A stretch of DNA of 64,000 nucleotides from Rhodobacterales bacterium. GTDB lineage: Bacteria > Pseudomonadota > Alphaproteobacteria > Rhodobacterales > Rhodobacteraceae. Position 1 is the first letter of the stretch; each line of letters begins with the position of its first letter. The translations under genes and the position numbers were made by a program. The stretch lies in NCBI GenBank assembly GCA_026400355.1, contig JAPLPE010000021.1, positions 62,001 to 126,000 of the forward strand, written 5' to 3'. Positions 28,092-35,968 of the stretch are shown here, piece by piece. The notes beneath the pieces were generated by a model. It was given only the letters and a program-made list of their open reading frames with translations. It was not told where the DNA came from and searched no databases.

Positions 28092-28256
28092 ATGTCACTC
28101 GGCACCGTCCTTGTCATCATCCTGATCATCTTCCTTCTGGGGGGCTTTTCCGGTCGCTTTGGCGGCTATGGCTATGGCTTTGGCCACGGCGGCGTCAGCG
28201 TGATCGGGGTCATCCTGATCGTGGTTCTGATCCTCGTCCTGACCGGGCGGCTCTGA
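28092..28256 (+). CDS. DUF3309-family small membrane protein
   Basis: A 54-aa protein with two hydrophobic segments (LGTVLVIILIIFLLGG and VSVIGVILIVVLILVLTG) flanking a glycine/tyrosine/phenylalanine-rich loop (GRFGGYGYGFGHGG). This is the DUF3309 layout; family members are short, glycine-rich and membrane-bound, without known function. It follows csbD by 60 bp and is probably cotranscribed as a stress-related pair. It is shorter than the usual gene-calling cut-off. Confidence 0.75.
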   Translation: MSLGTVLVIILIIFLLGGFSGRFGGYGYGFGHGGVSVIGVILIVVLILVLTGRL

Positions 28257-28355
28257 CTTCGCCCCCGGTGCAGAAGACAACAAAGGGGAGGCGGCCTTCC
28301 GGTCACCTCCTCCGGCGTTCAGGCACAGGCCCGAAGACCACCACTCGCTGCGAAC

Positions 28356-29117
28356 TCAGGCAGCAAAGCGCTTGTCTGCGCGCTGCTCAGTACTTTGCAA
28401 AAGGAACAGCGCCTTCTTGGGCATGACAAAGCGGTAGCCAATACCGTAAAGCGTCTCGATCGCATCAAACTCGGGATCGATCGAACGGATCTTCTTGCGG
28501 ATCCGCTTGACGTGGCTGTCTATGGTGCGGTCATCGACAAAGATCGTGTCCGAATAGACTTCGGACATCAGCCGGTCCCGGTTCTTGACCACACCCGGAC
28601 GACGGGCAAGGCACATGAGCAGGTTGAACTCGGTCACGGTCAGTATGACCTGCTTTTCCTTCCAGATGACCTCGTGCCGGGTCGGGTCCATGGACAGGTC
28701 GCCAAGGGTGATCGCCTGTTCGAACCCGGTCTGGGTGTTAAGGCTCTCGGTCTGGTTGGTATGCCGACGCAACAGGCAGTTGATCCGTGCCGACAACAGC
28801 CGGGGCGAGACGGGCTTGTCGATATAGTCGTCGGCACCAAGGCGCAGGCACAGGATCTCGTCGATCTCGTCCTTTGCGGCACTCAGCATCACGACGGGCA
28901 CAGTCCATTTTTCCCGGATGCGCTCCAGAAGCGCCATCCCTTTGGCGTTCTGCCCCGATAGGTTGATCACCACCAGATCCGCCTTCCGCCGTTGAAATAC
29001 CGCGAGAGCAAAGTCACCATCACGGTGGCGTTCGACTTCATATCCCTCGCTCACAAGAAGTTCCCGTGCAGGATCAAGCTTGTCTTGCTGGTCGTCAATA
29101 AACGCGATCTTCGTCAT
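28356..29117 (-). CDS. OmpR/ChvI-type response regulator with Asn at the phospho-acceptor site
   Basis: A 253-aa protein with a receiver domain (about 1-120) and a winged-helix output domain (about 145-240). The output half, LTVTEFNLLMCLARRPGVVKNRDRLM...YVDDRTIDSHVKRIRKKI, is ChvI-like (in this protein the segment reads IFVDDRTIDSHV). The acidic pair Asp8-Asp9, the Ser of LSAAKD near 79, and Lys101 of IDKP are present, but the phospho-acceptor position reads VVINLSG, with Asn52 instead of Asp. It is thus an atypical receiver unlikely to be phosphorylated normally. No histidine kinase is adjacent. Start ATG at 29117. The large upstream gap carries repeated GGATA boxes that may be its operator (inference). 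Confidence 0.85.
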   Translation of the reverse strand: MTKIAFIDDQQDKLDPARELLVSEGYEVERHRDGDFALAVFQRRKADLVVINLSGQNAKGMALLERIREKWTVPVVMLSAAKDEIDEILCLRLGADDYIDKPVSPRLLSARINCLLRRHTNQTESLNTQTGFEQAITLGDLSMDPTRHEVIWKEKQVILTVTEFNLLMCLARRPGVVKNRDRLMSEVYSDTIFVDDRTIDSHVKRIRKKIRSIDPEFDAIETLYGIGYRFVMPKKALFLLQSTEQRADKRFAA

Positions 29118-29592
29118 TTTTGTTCCCCAAAGGGCAAGGCTTTGCATCTTTGACCGGGTCCGACGGGGTCACCGCCCTTTCGGCCTCCTGCCGCGCCCGG
29201 ACGTCTGGCTGATCGGTCTTGCGCGACACTTATGGGATATTGTTTCCATCCGGGATTGTCGCTTGCGGGACCGGATACCCTGCGGGAGGCAACGGATAGG
29301 TGTCGTGCGCAAACGGACCTTTCCGGCGCGTTCGTGCCGGATACTACCCCTTTTGGATAGGGTGCCTATCCGTCGGATTGCGGCCATCGGGCCCGGAAGC
29401 CGCCAACTTCCTTTGTCCGGCCTTTTCGCCGCCCAAGAATATTCGCAATCCTGCGACTCACCCCTGGTGACCGGCAGAACCGCAGCCGTAGAGGGTCACG
29501 GATCGAACGCACAAGACGTGCGAAGATCTTGCGGTCGCCGCGGCCCGAAGGCCGCCCGCAAGGGGGCCGCGCGATCGCAGCCCCGGAATGAC
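29118..29592. other. Large gene-free region between the response regulator and rplT
   Basis: No gene or RNA is recognised here. Its left part (29273-29372) holds GGATA at 29273, 29294, 29339 and 29355, and the inverted form at 29367, including a perfect GGATAGG-GTG-CCTATCC palindrome at 29355-29371. The right part (29520-29580) is GC-rich with hairpin potential around GCGGCCCGAAGGCCGC. Confidence 0.5.
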
Positions 29593-29623
29593 AAAGGCCC
29601 CGCGCATCACGCGCAGGGCCTTT
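29593..29623 (-). terminator. Terminator of rpmI-rplT
   Basis: A 13-position stem (AAAGGCCCCGCGC with GCGCAGGGCCTTT, one C/A mismatch) and a 5-base loop lie 25 bp after the rplT stop, with T residues on the minus-strand 3' side. Confidence 0.75.
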
Positions 29624-29647
29624 GCCTTGTCACCCTGGAAACCGGGG

Positions 29648-29947
29648 TCAGGCGGGCAGAGCAGCTTTGGCCTTGTGGGCGATCGCTTCGAATGCCGCCG
29701 GTTCGTTCACGGCCAGATCGGCCAGAACCTTGCGGTCCACTTCGATCCCGGCCAGCGACAGGCCGTTGATGAAGCGCGAATAGGTCAGCGATTCGTCGAC
29801 CATGCGGGTCGCATACTGGTTGGCCTTGTCGACCGCCTGCTTGGCGACCTTGAAGGTGCGGCGACGGTGATCATAATAGCCTTTTGCCGCGTCAAGGATC
29901 TTCTTGTGACGGCGATGGGTGACGGTACCACCTTTGGTGCGTGACAT
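29648..29947 (-). CDS. rplT: Ribosomal protein L20 with a 20-residue internal deletion
   Basis: A 99-aa L20, against 118 in E. coli. The N-terminus ([38 protein letters not shown], through residue 48) and the C-terminus ([28 protein letters not shown]) are highly conserved. Between them, only MVDE connects, whereas L20 normally has about 24 residues including the arginine-rich DRxxRKRxFRxLWIxRINAA segment that packs on 23S rRNA. The gap is in frame and equals 20 residues against E. coli. L20 is needed early in 50S assembly, so this is either a real shortened L20, a second copy elsewhere, or an assembly error. It follows rpmI by 12 bp. Confidence 0.85.
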   Translation of the reverse strand: MSRTKGGTVTHRRHKKILDAAKGYYDHRRRTFKVAKQAVDKANQYATRMVDESLTYSRFINGLSLAGIEVDRKVLADLAVNEPAAFEAIAHKAKAALPA

Positions 29948-29959
29948 CTGATGTTCTCC

Positions 29960-30160
29960 TTAACGGTCGTAGGGCATGTAGGACTTGATGATCTTCGTGT
30001 CCTGCGCCGAAAGGACCGTGGTGCCGCGCGCATCACGGATGAACTTGGTGGTCCGCTTGATCATGCCATGGCGCTTGCCGGCCTGACCTGCCTTGACAAG
30101 CCCGGAGGCCGTCATCTTGAAGCGCTTCTTGGCGCTCGACTTGGTCTTCATCTTGGGCAT
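29960..30160 (-). CDS. rpmI: Ribosomal protein L35
   Basis: A 66-aa, basic L35. [20 protein letters not shown] is the universal N-terminal signature, followed by [25 protein letters not shown]. It has normal length. rplT follows after 12 bp, the standard rpmI-rplT pair, here without infC upstream. GGAGACC precedes the ATG. A good promoter is at 30238-30266. Confidence 0.95.
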   Translation of the reverse strand: MPKMKTKSSAKKRFKMTASGLVKAGQAGKRHGMIKRTTKFIRDARGTTVLSAQDTKIIKSYMPYDR

Positions 30161-30237
30161 TTCGGTCTCCTGTACAGGGGATGAACGCGCGCCTCGGCAT
30201 GCCACTTCGGCCGGACTCGCGGTGGGATAGAGCGCGC

Positions 30238-30266
30238 CGTATAGGGGGACCCCGGCAGAAGGGCAA
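30238..30266 (-). promoter_or_regulatory. Promoter of rpmI-rplT
   Basis: Minus strand: TTGCCC (30266-30261) and TATACG (30243-30238) with a 17-bp spacer, a good sigma-70 type promoter about 78 bp upstream of rpmI. Transcription would begin about 30230. Confidence 0.65.
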
Positions 30267-30283
30267 GAGGGGATGGAACAGTC

Positions 30284-30472
30284 CTATTTCACATATCGCC
30301 CGACGGCCCTCGCAAAGGCGTCCGGGATCGTGGTAAACGGATAGGTGTTGGGTTTCTCATGGACCGCGGCGGTCCGGAGCGGGCGGCATTCGGTCGTAGC
30401 ACCGATGATGAGCGGAACGGAAAAGACCGGCAAGACCGGCCCCATGCCAAAGAAGAGGTCCGTATCAAGCAT
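30284..30472 (-). CDS. Small membrane-associated hypothetical protein
   Basis: A 62-aa reading whose ATG follows GGAG by 6 bases. The N-terminal half (DLFFGMGPVLPVFSVPLIIGATT, in parts) is hydrophobic and could insert in the membrane; the C-terminal half is polar, ending IPDAFARAVGRYVK. It lies 33 bp after the pyk stop on the same strand, so it is probably in the pyk transcript. I do not recognise a family. A longer in-frame TTG start lacks a ribosome site. Confidence 0.45.
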   Translation of the reverse strand: MLDTDLFFGMGPVLPVFSVPLIIGATTECRPLRTAAVHEKPNTYPFTTIPDAFARAVGRYVK

Positions 30473-30505
30473 GCCGTCTCCGGCCTGAACCAACAGGGCG
30501 GTGAT

Positions 30506-31951
30506 CTACTCTGGTTCACCCACGAATATCAGACGTTCCTCGCAAGGGGCCACGCGCAGGATGTTGGTCGAACCCGGCGTGTTGAACGGCACACCAGCGG
30601 TGACGATGACCTTGTCCCGCTCGTTTGCATAGCCCTGGCTCAGCGCGGCGCGCACCGCGGCGACCACGGCCATCTTGAACCGGTCCACCGGGTCCACGAT
30701 CACGCAGTTGGTGCCCCAGGACAGCGACAGGCGCCGGGCCGTCCGTTCGACCGAGGTCAGCGCGATGATCGGCACGCGGGGCCGTTCGCGGGCGACCAGA
30801 AGCGCGGTCGTCCCGGATTCCGAAAAGCAGCAGATCGCCTTGACTTCGGTCGTCTCGGCAATCTCGCGTGCTGCTGACACGATCCCGTCTGCGACCGAGG
30901 TCCGGTGCGCCGTACGGCTTGATTCGATGATCTGCGTATAGGTCGGGTCGCTTTCGACCTCGAGCGCGACGTTGTTCATCGTCTGCACGGCTTCGATCGG
31001 GAAGGCTCCCGCCGCCGATTCTGCCGACAACATGATCGCATCGGCGCCTTCATAGATCGCGGTGGCCACATCGCTGACTTCGGCGCGGGTCGGCATCGGC
31101 GATTCGATCATGGATTCGAGCATCTGGGTCGCCACGATCACCGGCTTGGCGGCGGCGCGGCACTTGCGCACAAGACGCTTCTGGATCGGCGGCACGTTCT
31201 GCACAGGCAGTTCGACGCCAAGGTCGCCCCGTGCAACCATGATCCCGTCGGACACGGCCAGAATCTCGTCAAACGCCTTCACGGCGGCGGGCTTTTCGAT
31301 CTTGGACAGGATCGCGGCGCGGCCCTTGCACAGGTCGCGCGCTTCATGCACGTCCGCGGGGCGCTGCACGAACGAAAGGGCGAGCCAGTCCACACCCAGG
31401 TCGCAGACGAATTCCAGATCCCTGCGGTCCTTGTCCGACAGCGCCGCAAGCGGCAGCACCACGTCGGGCACGTTCACGCCCTTGCGGTTGGAAATCGTGC
31501 CGCCGACGGTGACGGTGCAGTTGGCATAATTCGTGCCGCAATCCAGCACCTTGAGACGGATCTTGCCATCATTGACCAGAAGCGAAGCCCCCGGTTCCAG
31601 CGCATCAAAGATTTCCTTGTGCGGGAGTTGCACACGGTTCACATCCCCGTCGGTCGGGTCCAGGTCGAGCCGGAACTTGGCACCGACGACAAGCTCTGCC
31701 GAGCCGTCCTTGAACGCGCCCACGCGCAGTTTTGGCCCCTGAAGGTCTGCCAGAATCGCGATGGGCGAGCCTATGTCCTTTTCGACCTGCCGGATGATCA
31801 TGTGCCGGGCGCGGATTTCCTCATGCCCGCCGTGGCTCATGTTCAGGCGGAAGACGTCCGCGCCTGCCTCGTGCAGGGCACGGATCATGTCATAGGTGCT
31901 TGATGCCGGGCCAAGCGTGGCGACGATCTTGACGTTGCGATGGCGTCTCAT
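30506..31951 (-). CDS. pyk: Pyruvate kinase
   Basis: A 481-aa glycolytic enzyme making pyruvate and ATP from phosphoenolpyruvate. The N-terminal KIVATLGPASSTYDMIRALHEAGADVFRLNMSHG, the active-site LSKIEKPAAV with its catalytic Lys (about residue 219), VARGDLGVELP and TQMLESMIESPMPTRAEVSDVATAIYEGADAIMLSAE are all intact. The C-terminal domain (SESGTTALLVARERPRVPIIALT) is present. Length fits the type without an extra PEP-utilising domain. It is divergent from the N-formylglutamate amidohydrolase gene. Confidence 0.95.
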   Translation of the reverse strand: MRRHRNVKIVATLGPASSTYDMIRALHEAGADVFRLNMSHGGHEEIRARHMIIRQVEKDIGSPIAILADLQGPKLRVGAFKDGSAELVVGAKFRLDLDPTDGDVNRVQLPHKEIFDALEPGASLLVNDGKIRLKVLDCGTNYANCTVTVGGTISNRKGVNVPDVVLPLAALSDKDRRDLEFVCDLGVDWLALSFVQRPADVHEARDLCKGRAAILSKIEKPAAVKAFDEILAVSDGIMVARGDLGVELPVQNVPPIQKRLVRKCRAAAKPVIVATQMLESMIESPMPTRAEVSDVATAIYEGADAIMLSAESAAGAFPIEAVQTMNNVALEVESDPTYTQIIESSRTAHRTSVADGIVSAAREIAETTEVKAICCFSESGTTALLVARERPRVPIIALTSVERTARRLSLSWGTNCVIVDPVDRFKMAVVAAVRAALSQGYANERDKVIVTAGVPFNTPGSTNILRVAPCEERLIFVGEPE

Positions 31952-32087
31952 GGGGGTGGTCCTTGCAGTCAGCTTCTGCGACGTAAGCAGGTGTTACCGC
32001 TAACGCCGGATTTCGCGCCCTTATTGCCTAATTCCAATCGTCTCACAACTAGCCTAAGGGCCAAGGCACAATGAAGACAGGCACCTT

Positions 32088-32840
32088 TTGACCGAAATGA
32101 TCCATCCTGCCTATGAAATCATCGGTGCAAACCGAACGTCGCGGTGGCTTGTCACCTGTGACCATGCCTCGAACGCCGTACCCGACTGGGTTGGCGACGG
32201 CGATCTGGGTCTGCCGTCCGCCGATATGGGCCGCCACATCGCCTATGACCTTGGCGCGGCAGGCCTGACGCGGGCCTTGGCCCGTCATCTGGACGCCGCT
32301 GCCGTCCTGTCCCGCTTCTCGCGCCTTGTGATCGACCCCAACAGGGGCGAGGATGATCCGACGCTCCTGATGAAGCTTTATGACGGCACGATCATTCCCG
32401 CCAACCGCCTCGCGGGAGCTGTTGAACTCGAACAGCGGCTTGACCGCCTTTACCTGCCCTATCACGCGGCGCTGGCCCGCACCGCCGCGCGCCAAGCCGA
32501 TACGGTCATCTGCGCCATCCACAGTTTCACGCCGCAACTGCGCGCCCGCGCCCCGCGTCCGTGGCAGATCGGGATTCTCTATTCCCACCTTGACGAACGC
32601 CTTGCCCTGCCGCTGATCGACCGCCTTCGGGCCGAGCCTGACCTGACCGTGGGCGACAATGAACCCTATGCAGGCCACCTGCCCGGCGATGCCATTGACC
32701 GCCATGCGCTGCAGACCGGACGGCCCAATGTGCTGATCGAACTGCGGCAGGATCTGATTGCAGACGCGCGGGATCAGGAGGCCTGGGCGGCCCGCCTGAC
32801 CCCCATCCTGCAAACCGTGCTCAAGGAAACGGGGCTCTGA
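32088..32840 (+). CDS. N-formylglutamate amidohydrolase family protein
   Basis: A 250-aa FGase-family protein. LVTCDHASNAVPDWVG carries the conserved Asp-His, MGRHIAYDLGAAGLTRALARHLDA and LVIDPNRGEDD are the central blocks, and ICAIHSFTP has the conserved Ser/His region. The family hydrolyses N-formyl-L-glutamate in histidine breakdown (HutG) but many members act on other N-acyl amino acids, and no hut genes are near. The start is uncertain: TTG at 32088 has AGG 6 bases upstream; ATG at 32097 has none. The stop overlaps the next start by one base (TGATG). Confidence 0.82.
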   Translation: MTEMIHPAYEIIGANRTSRWLVTCDHASNAVPDWVGDGDLGLPSADMGRHIAYDLGAAGLTRALARHLDAAAVLSRFSRLVIDPNRGEDDPTLLMKLYDGTIIPANRLAGAVELEQRLDRLYLPYHAALARTAARQADTVICAIHSFTPQLRARAPRPWQIGILYSHLDERLALPLIDRLRAEPDLTVGDNEPYAGHLPGDAIDRHALQTGRPNVLIELRQDLIADARDQEAWAARLTPILQTVLKETGL

Positions 32841-33490
32841 TGCGCTATCAGGCAGTCATCTTTGATCTCGACGGCACGCTGCTGGAAACCGAAAGCATGG
32901 TGATCACGGCCAGCCATGCCGCCTTTCGTCACTACAACCTGCCGCCCCGCATCGACATCCTCACCCGCGAAATCGGCGGTGTCGCCGGGAATGAAATCGC
33001 GGCCCTTGCCGCAGCCTTTGGTCCGGGCTTTGACGGTGCCGGTTTTGCCGCCGTCTGGGAAGACGCAATCATCGCGGCCTTTGCACAGGGCATCCTCGTC
33101 CGTCCGGGTGCCACCGATCTTCTGACCCATCTTGCCGCTATCGGCATGCCCCGCGCCGTTGCGACCAACTCGCTTACCCATACGGCCCGCAAGAACCTGG
33201 CTACCGCCGGGATCCACACCCATTTCGATCCTGCCCAAATCCATGGCCGCGACCGTGTGGAGCGGCCGAAACCCGCCCCGGACCTTTTCCTGCATGCCGC
33301 CCGCGCACTTGGAGCTGATCCGGCCCGCTGCCTTGTATTCGAGGATTCCGATGTCGGCACTGCTGCCGCGATCGCCGCGGGCATGACCGTGGTCCAGGTT
33401 CCTGATCAGCGTCCGCCGGGAACACAAGACGCGCATTTCATCACCGAAAGCCTGCTTGCGGGTGCCCGCGCCGCCGGCCTCATGCCCTGA
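32840..33490 (+). CDS. HAD-superfamily phosphatase (beta-phosphoglucomutase/phosphoglycolate type)
   Basis: A 216-aa HAD subfamily IA hydrolase. Motif I is IFDLDGTLLETE (Asp10, Asp12), motif II is ATNS, Lys of motif III lies in VERPKPAPDLF, and motif IV is VFEDSDVG. The alpha-helical cap occupies about residues 18-85. A beta-phosphoglucomutase or sugar-phosphate phosphatase role is possible; the substrate cannot be assigned. It is translationally coupled to the amidohydrolase upstream. Confidence 0.85.
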   Translation: MRYQAVIFDLDGTLLETESMVITASHAAFRHYNLPPRIDILTREIGGVAGNEIAALAAAFGPGFDGAGFAAVWEDAIIAAFAQGILVRPGATDLLTHLAAIGMPRAVATNSLTHTARKNLATAGIHTHFDPAQIHGRDRVERPKPAPDLFLHAARALGADPARCLVFEDSDVGTAAAIAAGMTVVQVPDQRPPGTQDAHFITESLLAGARAAGLMP

Positions 33491-33503
33491 AAGGATGCCC
33501 CCG

Positions 33504-33818
33504 ATGGACGACCAGACCCGTATCGAAATCGAAGCCGCCGCCTTCCGCCGCCTCCGTCAGCACCTGCTGTCCGACCGGCCCGACGTACAGAACATCGATA
33601 TGATGAACCTCGCCGGTTTCTGCCGCAACTGCCTCGCCCGCTGGGTGCAGGAGGCGGCAGCAGAAAAAGGCATCCCGATGACCAAGGACGAGGCCCGCGC
33701 CGACTACTATGGCATGCCTTATTCCGACTGGGTCGCGCAGAACCAGACCGAGGCCGATGCGGCCAAACACGCCGCCTTCGCAGAATCTTTCGCCAAGAAC
33801 GTGGGCAAGGCGGACTGA
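33504..33818 (+). CDS. DUF1244-family protein
   Basis: A 104-aa cytoplasmic protein of the DUF1244 family: EAAAFRRLRQHLLSDRPDVQNIDMMNLAGFCRNCLARWVQEAAAEKG (in parts) and ADYYGMPYSDWVAQNQ. FCRNCLARW holds the two conserved cysteines (CxxC). The family is small, helical and common in proteobacteria with unknown role. Start ATG at 33504 has AAGGA 9 bases upstream. It ends the FGase-HAD-DUF1244 run and is convergent with the aminotransferase gene. Confidence 0.85.
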   Translation: MDDQTRIEIEAAAFRRLRQHLLSDRPDVQNIDMMNLAGFCRNCLARWVQEAAAEKGIPMTKDEARADYYGMPYSDWVAQNQTEADAAKHAAFAESFAKNVGKAD

Positions 33819-33829
33819 CGCGACAAGGG

Positions 33830-33846
33830 GGTGGGCTAAACCCACC
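33830..33846. terminator. Convergent hairpin between DUF1244 and dat
   Basis: GGTGGG-CTAAA-CCCACC, a 6-bp perfect stem in the 38-bp gap between two convergent stops. No T-run. It resembles other short palindromes at gene ends in this window. Confidence 0.45.
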
Positions 33847-33856
33847 TGAACTCCCG

Positions 33857-34717
33857 TCAAACCGCCGCCTTCCGGCTCTCTTCAATGTAAATCTCGCGCA
33901 GCCGCCGCGCGACCTTGCCGGGTACGCCGCCGCCCAGCGCCACCCCGTCAATCTCGACCACTGGCATCACAAAGGTCGTGGCACTGGTGATAAAGGCCTC
34001 ATCCGCCCCCTTTGCCTCGTCCACTGAAAACGCCCGCTCCTCGACCACCATCTGTGCCTCGCGCGCAAAGCGCAGGACTGCGGCCCGCGTGATCCCGGCC
34101 AGAATCTCGTGGCCCAGATGCCGCGTGACGATGGTGTTGCCCTTCACGATATAGGCGTTGTTCGACGTGCCCTCGGTCACCACCCCGTCCTCAACCATCC
34201 ACGCGTCATCCACGCCCGCCTTCTTGGCCATCATCTTGCCCATCGACGGATACAGCAGCTGCACCGTCTTGATATCCCGCCGCCCCCAGCGGATGTCAGG
34301 GACCGAGATCACCTTCATCCCCTTCCTGGCAGCCGGATTGTCGGCCAGCCCCGGCTTGGACTGCGTGAACAGGACCAGCGTCGACGGCGTCACCGCCGGG
34401 TCGGGAAAGGCAAAATCCCGGTCCGCAGGCGCACCCCGCGTGATTTGCAGATAGACCATCCCTTCGTCGATGCCGTTCACCCGCACCAGTTCCCGGTGGA
34501 TCTCCAGCAAGTCCTCCATCGTGACCGGCGAGGCCATGTCGAGCTCGCCCAGCGACCGTTCCAGCCGCGCCGCATGACCCGCGAAATCAACCAGCTTCCC
34601 GTCCAGAACCGACGTCACCTCATAGACGCCATCCGCCATCAGGAACCCCCGGTCAAATACCGAGACCCGGGCCTGGTCCTCGGGAACATAGTCGCCGTTG
34701 ACATAGACGGTGCGCAT
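33857..34717 (-). CDS. D-amino-acid aminotransferase
   Basis: A 286-aa class IV PLP-dependent aminotransferase, the fold of D-alanine aminotransferase, BCAT and ADC lyase. The PLP Lys is in RRDIKTVQLLYPS (about 149), preceded by EVTSVLDGKLVDFAGHAARLERSL near the N-terminus; SNNAYIV and EILAGITRAAVL contact the cofactor. RWGRRDIK and TSNNAYIVK resemble D-amino-acid transaminases. It follows the DgcA-like gene by 12 bp in an apparent operon, so a role in D-glutamate/D-alanine metabolism is plausible (inference). Confidence 0.85.
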   Translation of the reverse strand: MRTVYVNGDYVPEDQARVSVFDRGFLMADGVYEVTSVLDGKLVDFAGHAARLERSLGELDMASPVTMEDLLEIHRELVRVNGIDEGMVYLQITRGAPADRDFAFPDPAVTPSTLVLFTQSKPGLADNPAARKGMKVISVPDIRWGRRDIKTVQLLYPSMGKMMAKKAGVDDAWMVEDGVVTEGTSNNAYIVKGNTIVTRHLGHEILAGITRAAVLRFAREAQMVVEERAFSVDEAKGADEAFITSATTFVMPVVEIDGVALGGGVPGKVARRLREIYIEESRKAAV

Positions 34718-34729
34718 GACTGATCTCTC

Positions 34730-35716
34730 CTAGCCCCAGAGCGCGGCCTCAGACGGGTGCACCCCCGCCGTGTCATACCGCAATGCATGGGCGCGGTCTT
34801 TCGCCAAAAGAAGCGGGCCGTCAAGGTCCACATAGTCCGCGCCCTGCGCCACGAGCACCGCCGGTGCCATGGCAAGCGATGTGCCGACCATACAGCCTAC
34901 CATCACACCGAACCCTGCCGCCCGCGCCGCGTCCCGCAGGGCCAGCGCCTCGGTCAGCCCGCCCGTCTTGTCAAGCTTGATGTTGACCACGTCATAGCGG
35001 CCTTTCAGCGCCACCAGCGACCCGCGGTCATGACAGCTTTCATCGGCACAGACGGGCAGGGGCCGCGCCATCTCGGCCAGCATCCCGTCCTGCCCGGCGG
35101 GCAGCGGCTGCTCGACCAGTTCCACCCCCAGCCGGACCAGATGCGGCGCAAGATCCGCATAAACCTCGGGCGTCCAGCCCTCGTTCGCATCGACGATGAT
35201 CCGCGCCCGTGGCGCCCCCTGCCGCACCGCTTCAAGCCGTGGCATGTCATCCGGCGTCCCCAGCTTGATCTTGAGAAGCGGACGCGCCGCATGCACCCGC
35301 GCCTGCGCCTCCATCGCCTCGGGCGTATCGAGCGACAGGGTAAAGGCCGTCACCACTGGCGCAGGCACGGCCAGCCCCCGCATCTCCCACACCCGCCGCC
35401 CGGCCAGCTTGGCCGCCAGATCGGCGAGCGCACAATCCACCGCATTCCGCGCCGCCCCCGGCGGCAAGAGCCCCGCCAGCGCCTCTGCCCAGTCCGACTC
35501 TTCAAGCGCCTCGACCTGCCTCTGCACAGCCTCGATCTGCGCTGTGACGCTTTCCAGCGTCTCGTCATACCGCGCATAGGGCACACATTCGCCGCACCCT
35601 TCAGAGCCGTCCACCACGGCCCGCACGGTCAGGACCCGCGCCTCGGTCCGCGCTCCCCGCGAAATTACAAAAGCCCGTGCCAACGGAAAGGATTCAGACG
35701 TCACAGAGATCTTCAA
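34730..35716 (-). CDS. dgcA: N-acetyl-D-Glu racemase / dipeptide epimerase, enolase superfamily (DgcA-like)
   Basis: A 328-aa enolase-superfamily enzyme of the L-Ala-D/L-Glu epimerase branch. LLKIKLGTPDD has the KxK acid/base lysines, DANEGW and the later Asp/Glu ligands in VEQPLP and CADESC bind Mg2+, and INIKLDKTGGLTEAL-type motif (here VVNIKLDKTGG) carries the second Lys. The best named relatives are DgcA enzymes acting on N-acetyl-D-glutamate; plain dipeptide epimerase is an alternative. Start is TTG at 35716, in phase with GGGGG upstream; the nearby ATG is out of frame. Next gene: D-amino-acid aminotransferase. Confidence 0.78.
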   Translation of the reverse strand: MKISVTSESFPLARAFVISRGARTEARVLTVRAVVDGSEGCGECVPYARYDETLESVTAQIEAVQRQVEALEESDWAEALAGLLPPGAARNAVDCALADLAAKLAGRRVWEMRGLAVPAPVVTAFTLSLDTPEAMEAQARVHAARPLLKIKLGTPDDMPRLEAVRQGAPRARIIVDANEGWTPEVYADLAPHLVRLGVELVEQPLPAGQDGMLAEMARPLPVCADESCHDRGSLVALKGRYDVVNIKLDKTGGLTEALALRDAARAAGFGVMVGCMVGTSLAMAPAVLVAQGADYVDLDGPLLLAKDRAHALRYDTAGVHPSEAALWG

Positions 35717-35968
35717 GGCGAACCCCCATTCTTTGCCACCCCGATATCCCCGGCAGAGGCATCGACACCAGCCCCCGCGCCACGTCACGCTCAGCTCGAA
35801 AACCGTCAAGGCCGAACGCTCGCCCCCAGTTGGCCCCCGCCATTCTCTTCCGACACCCAAACCCCGCAGCGACTTTGCCGGATCGCCCGAACGGCAGCCT
35901 GCCCCACCATCTTTCTTTGTCGGCCAGATACCTCCGCCGGAGGCTCCCGCACCTCTGCAAACGCTGCG

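Noticed and set aside
29400-29592. tRNA or small RNA gene
   Set aside because: No cloverleaf or known RNA motif could be built; only GC-rich hairpins.
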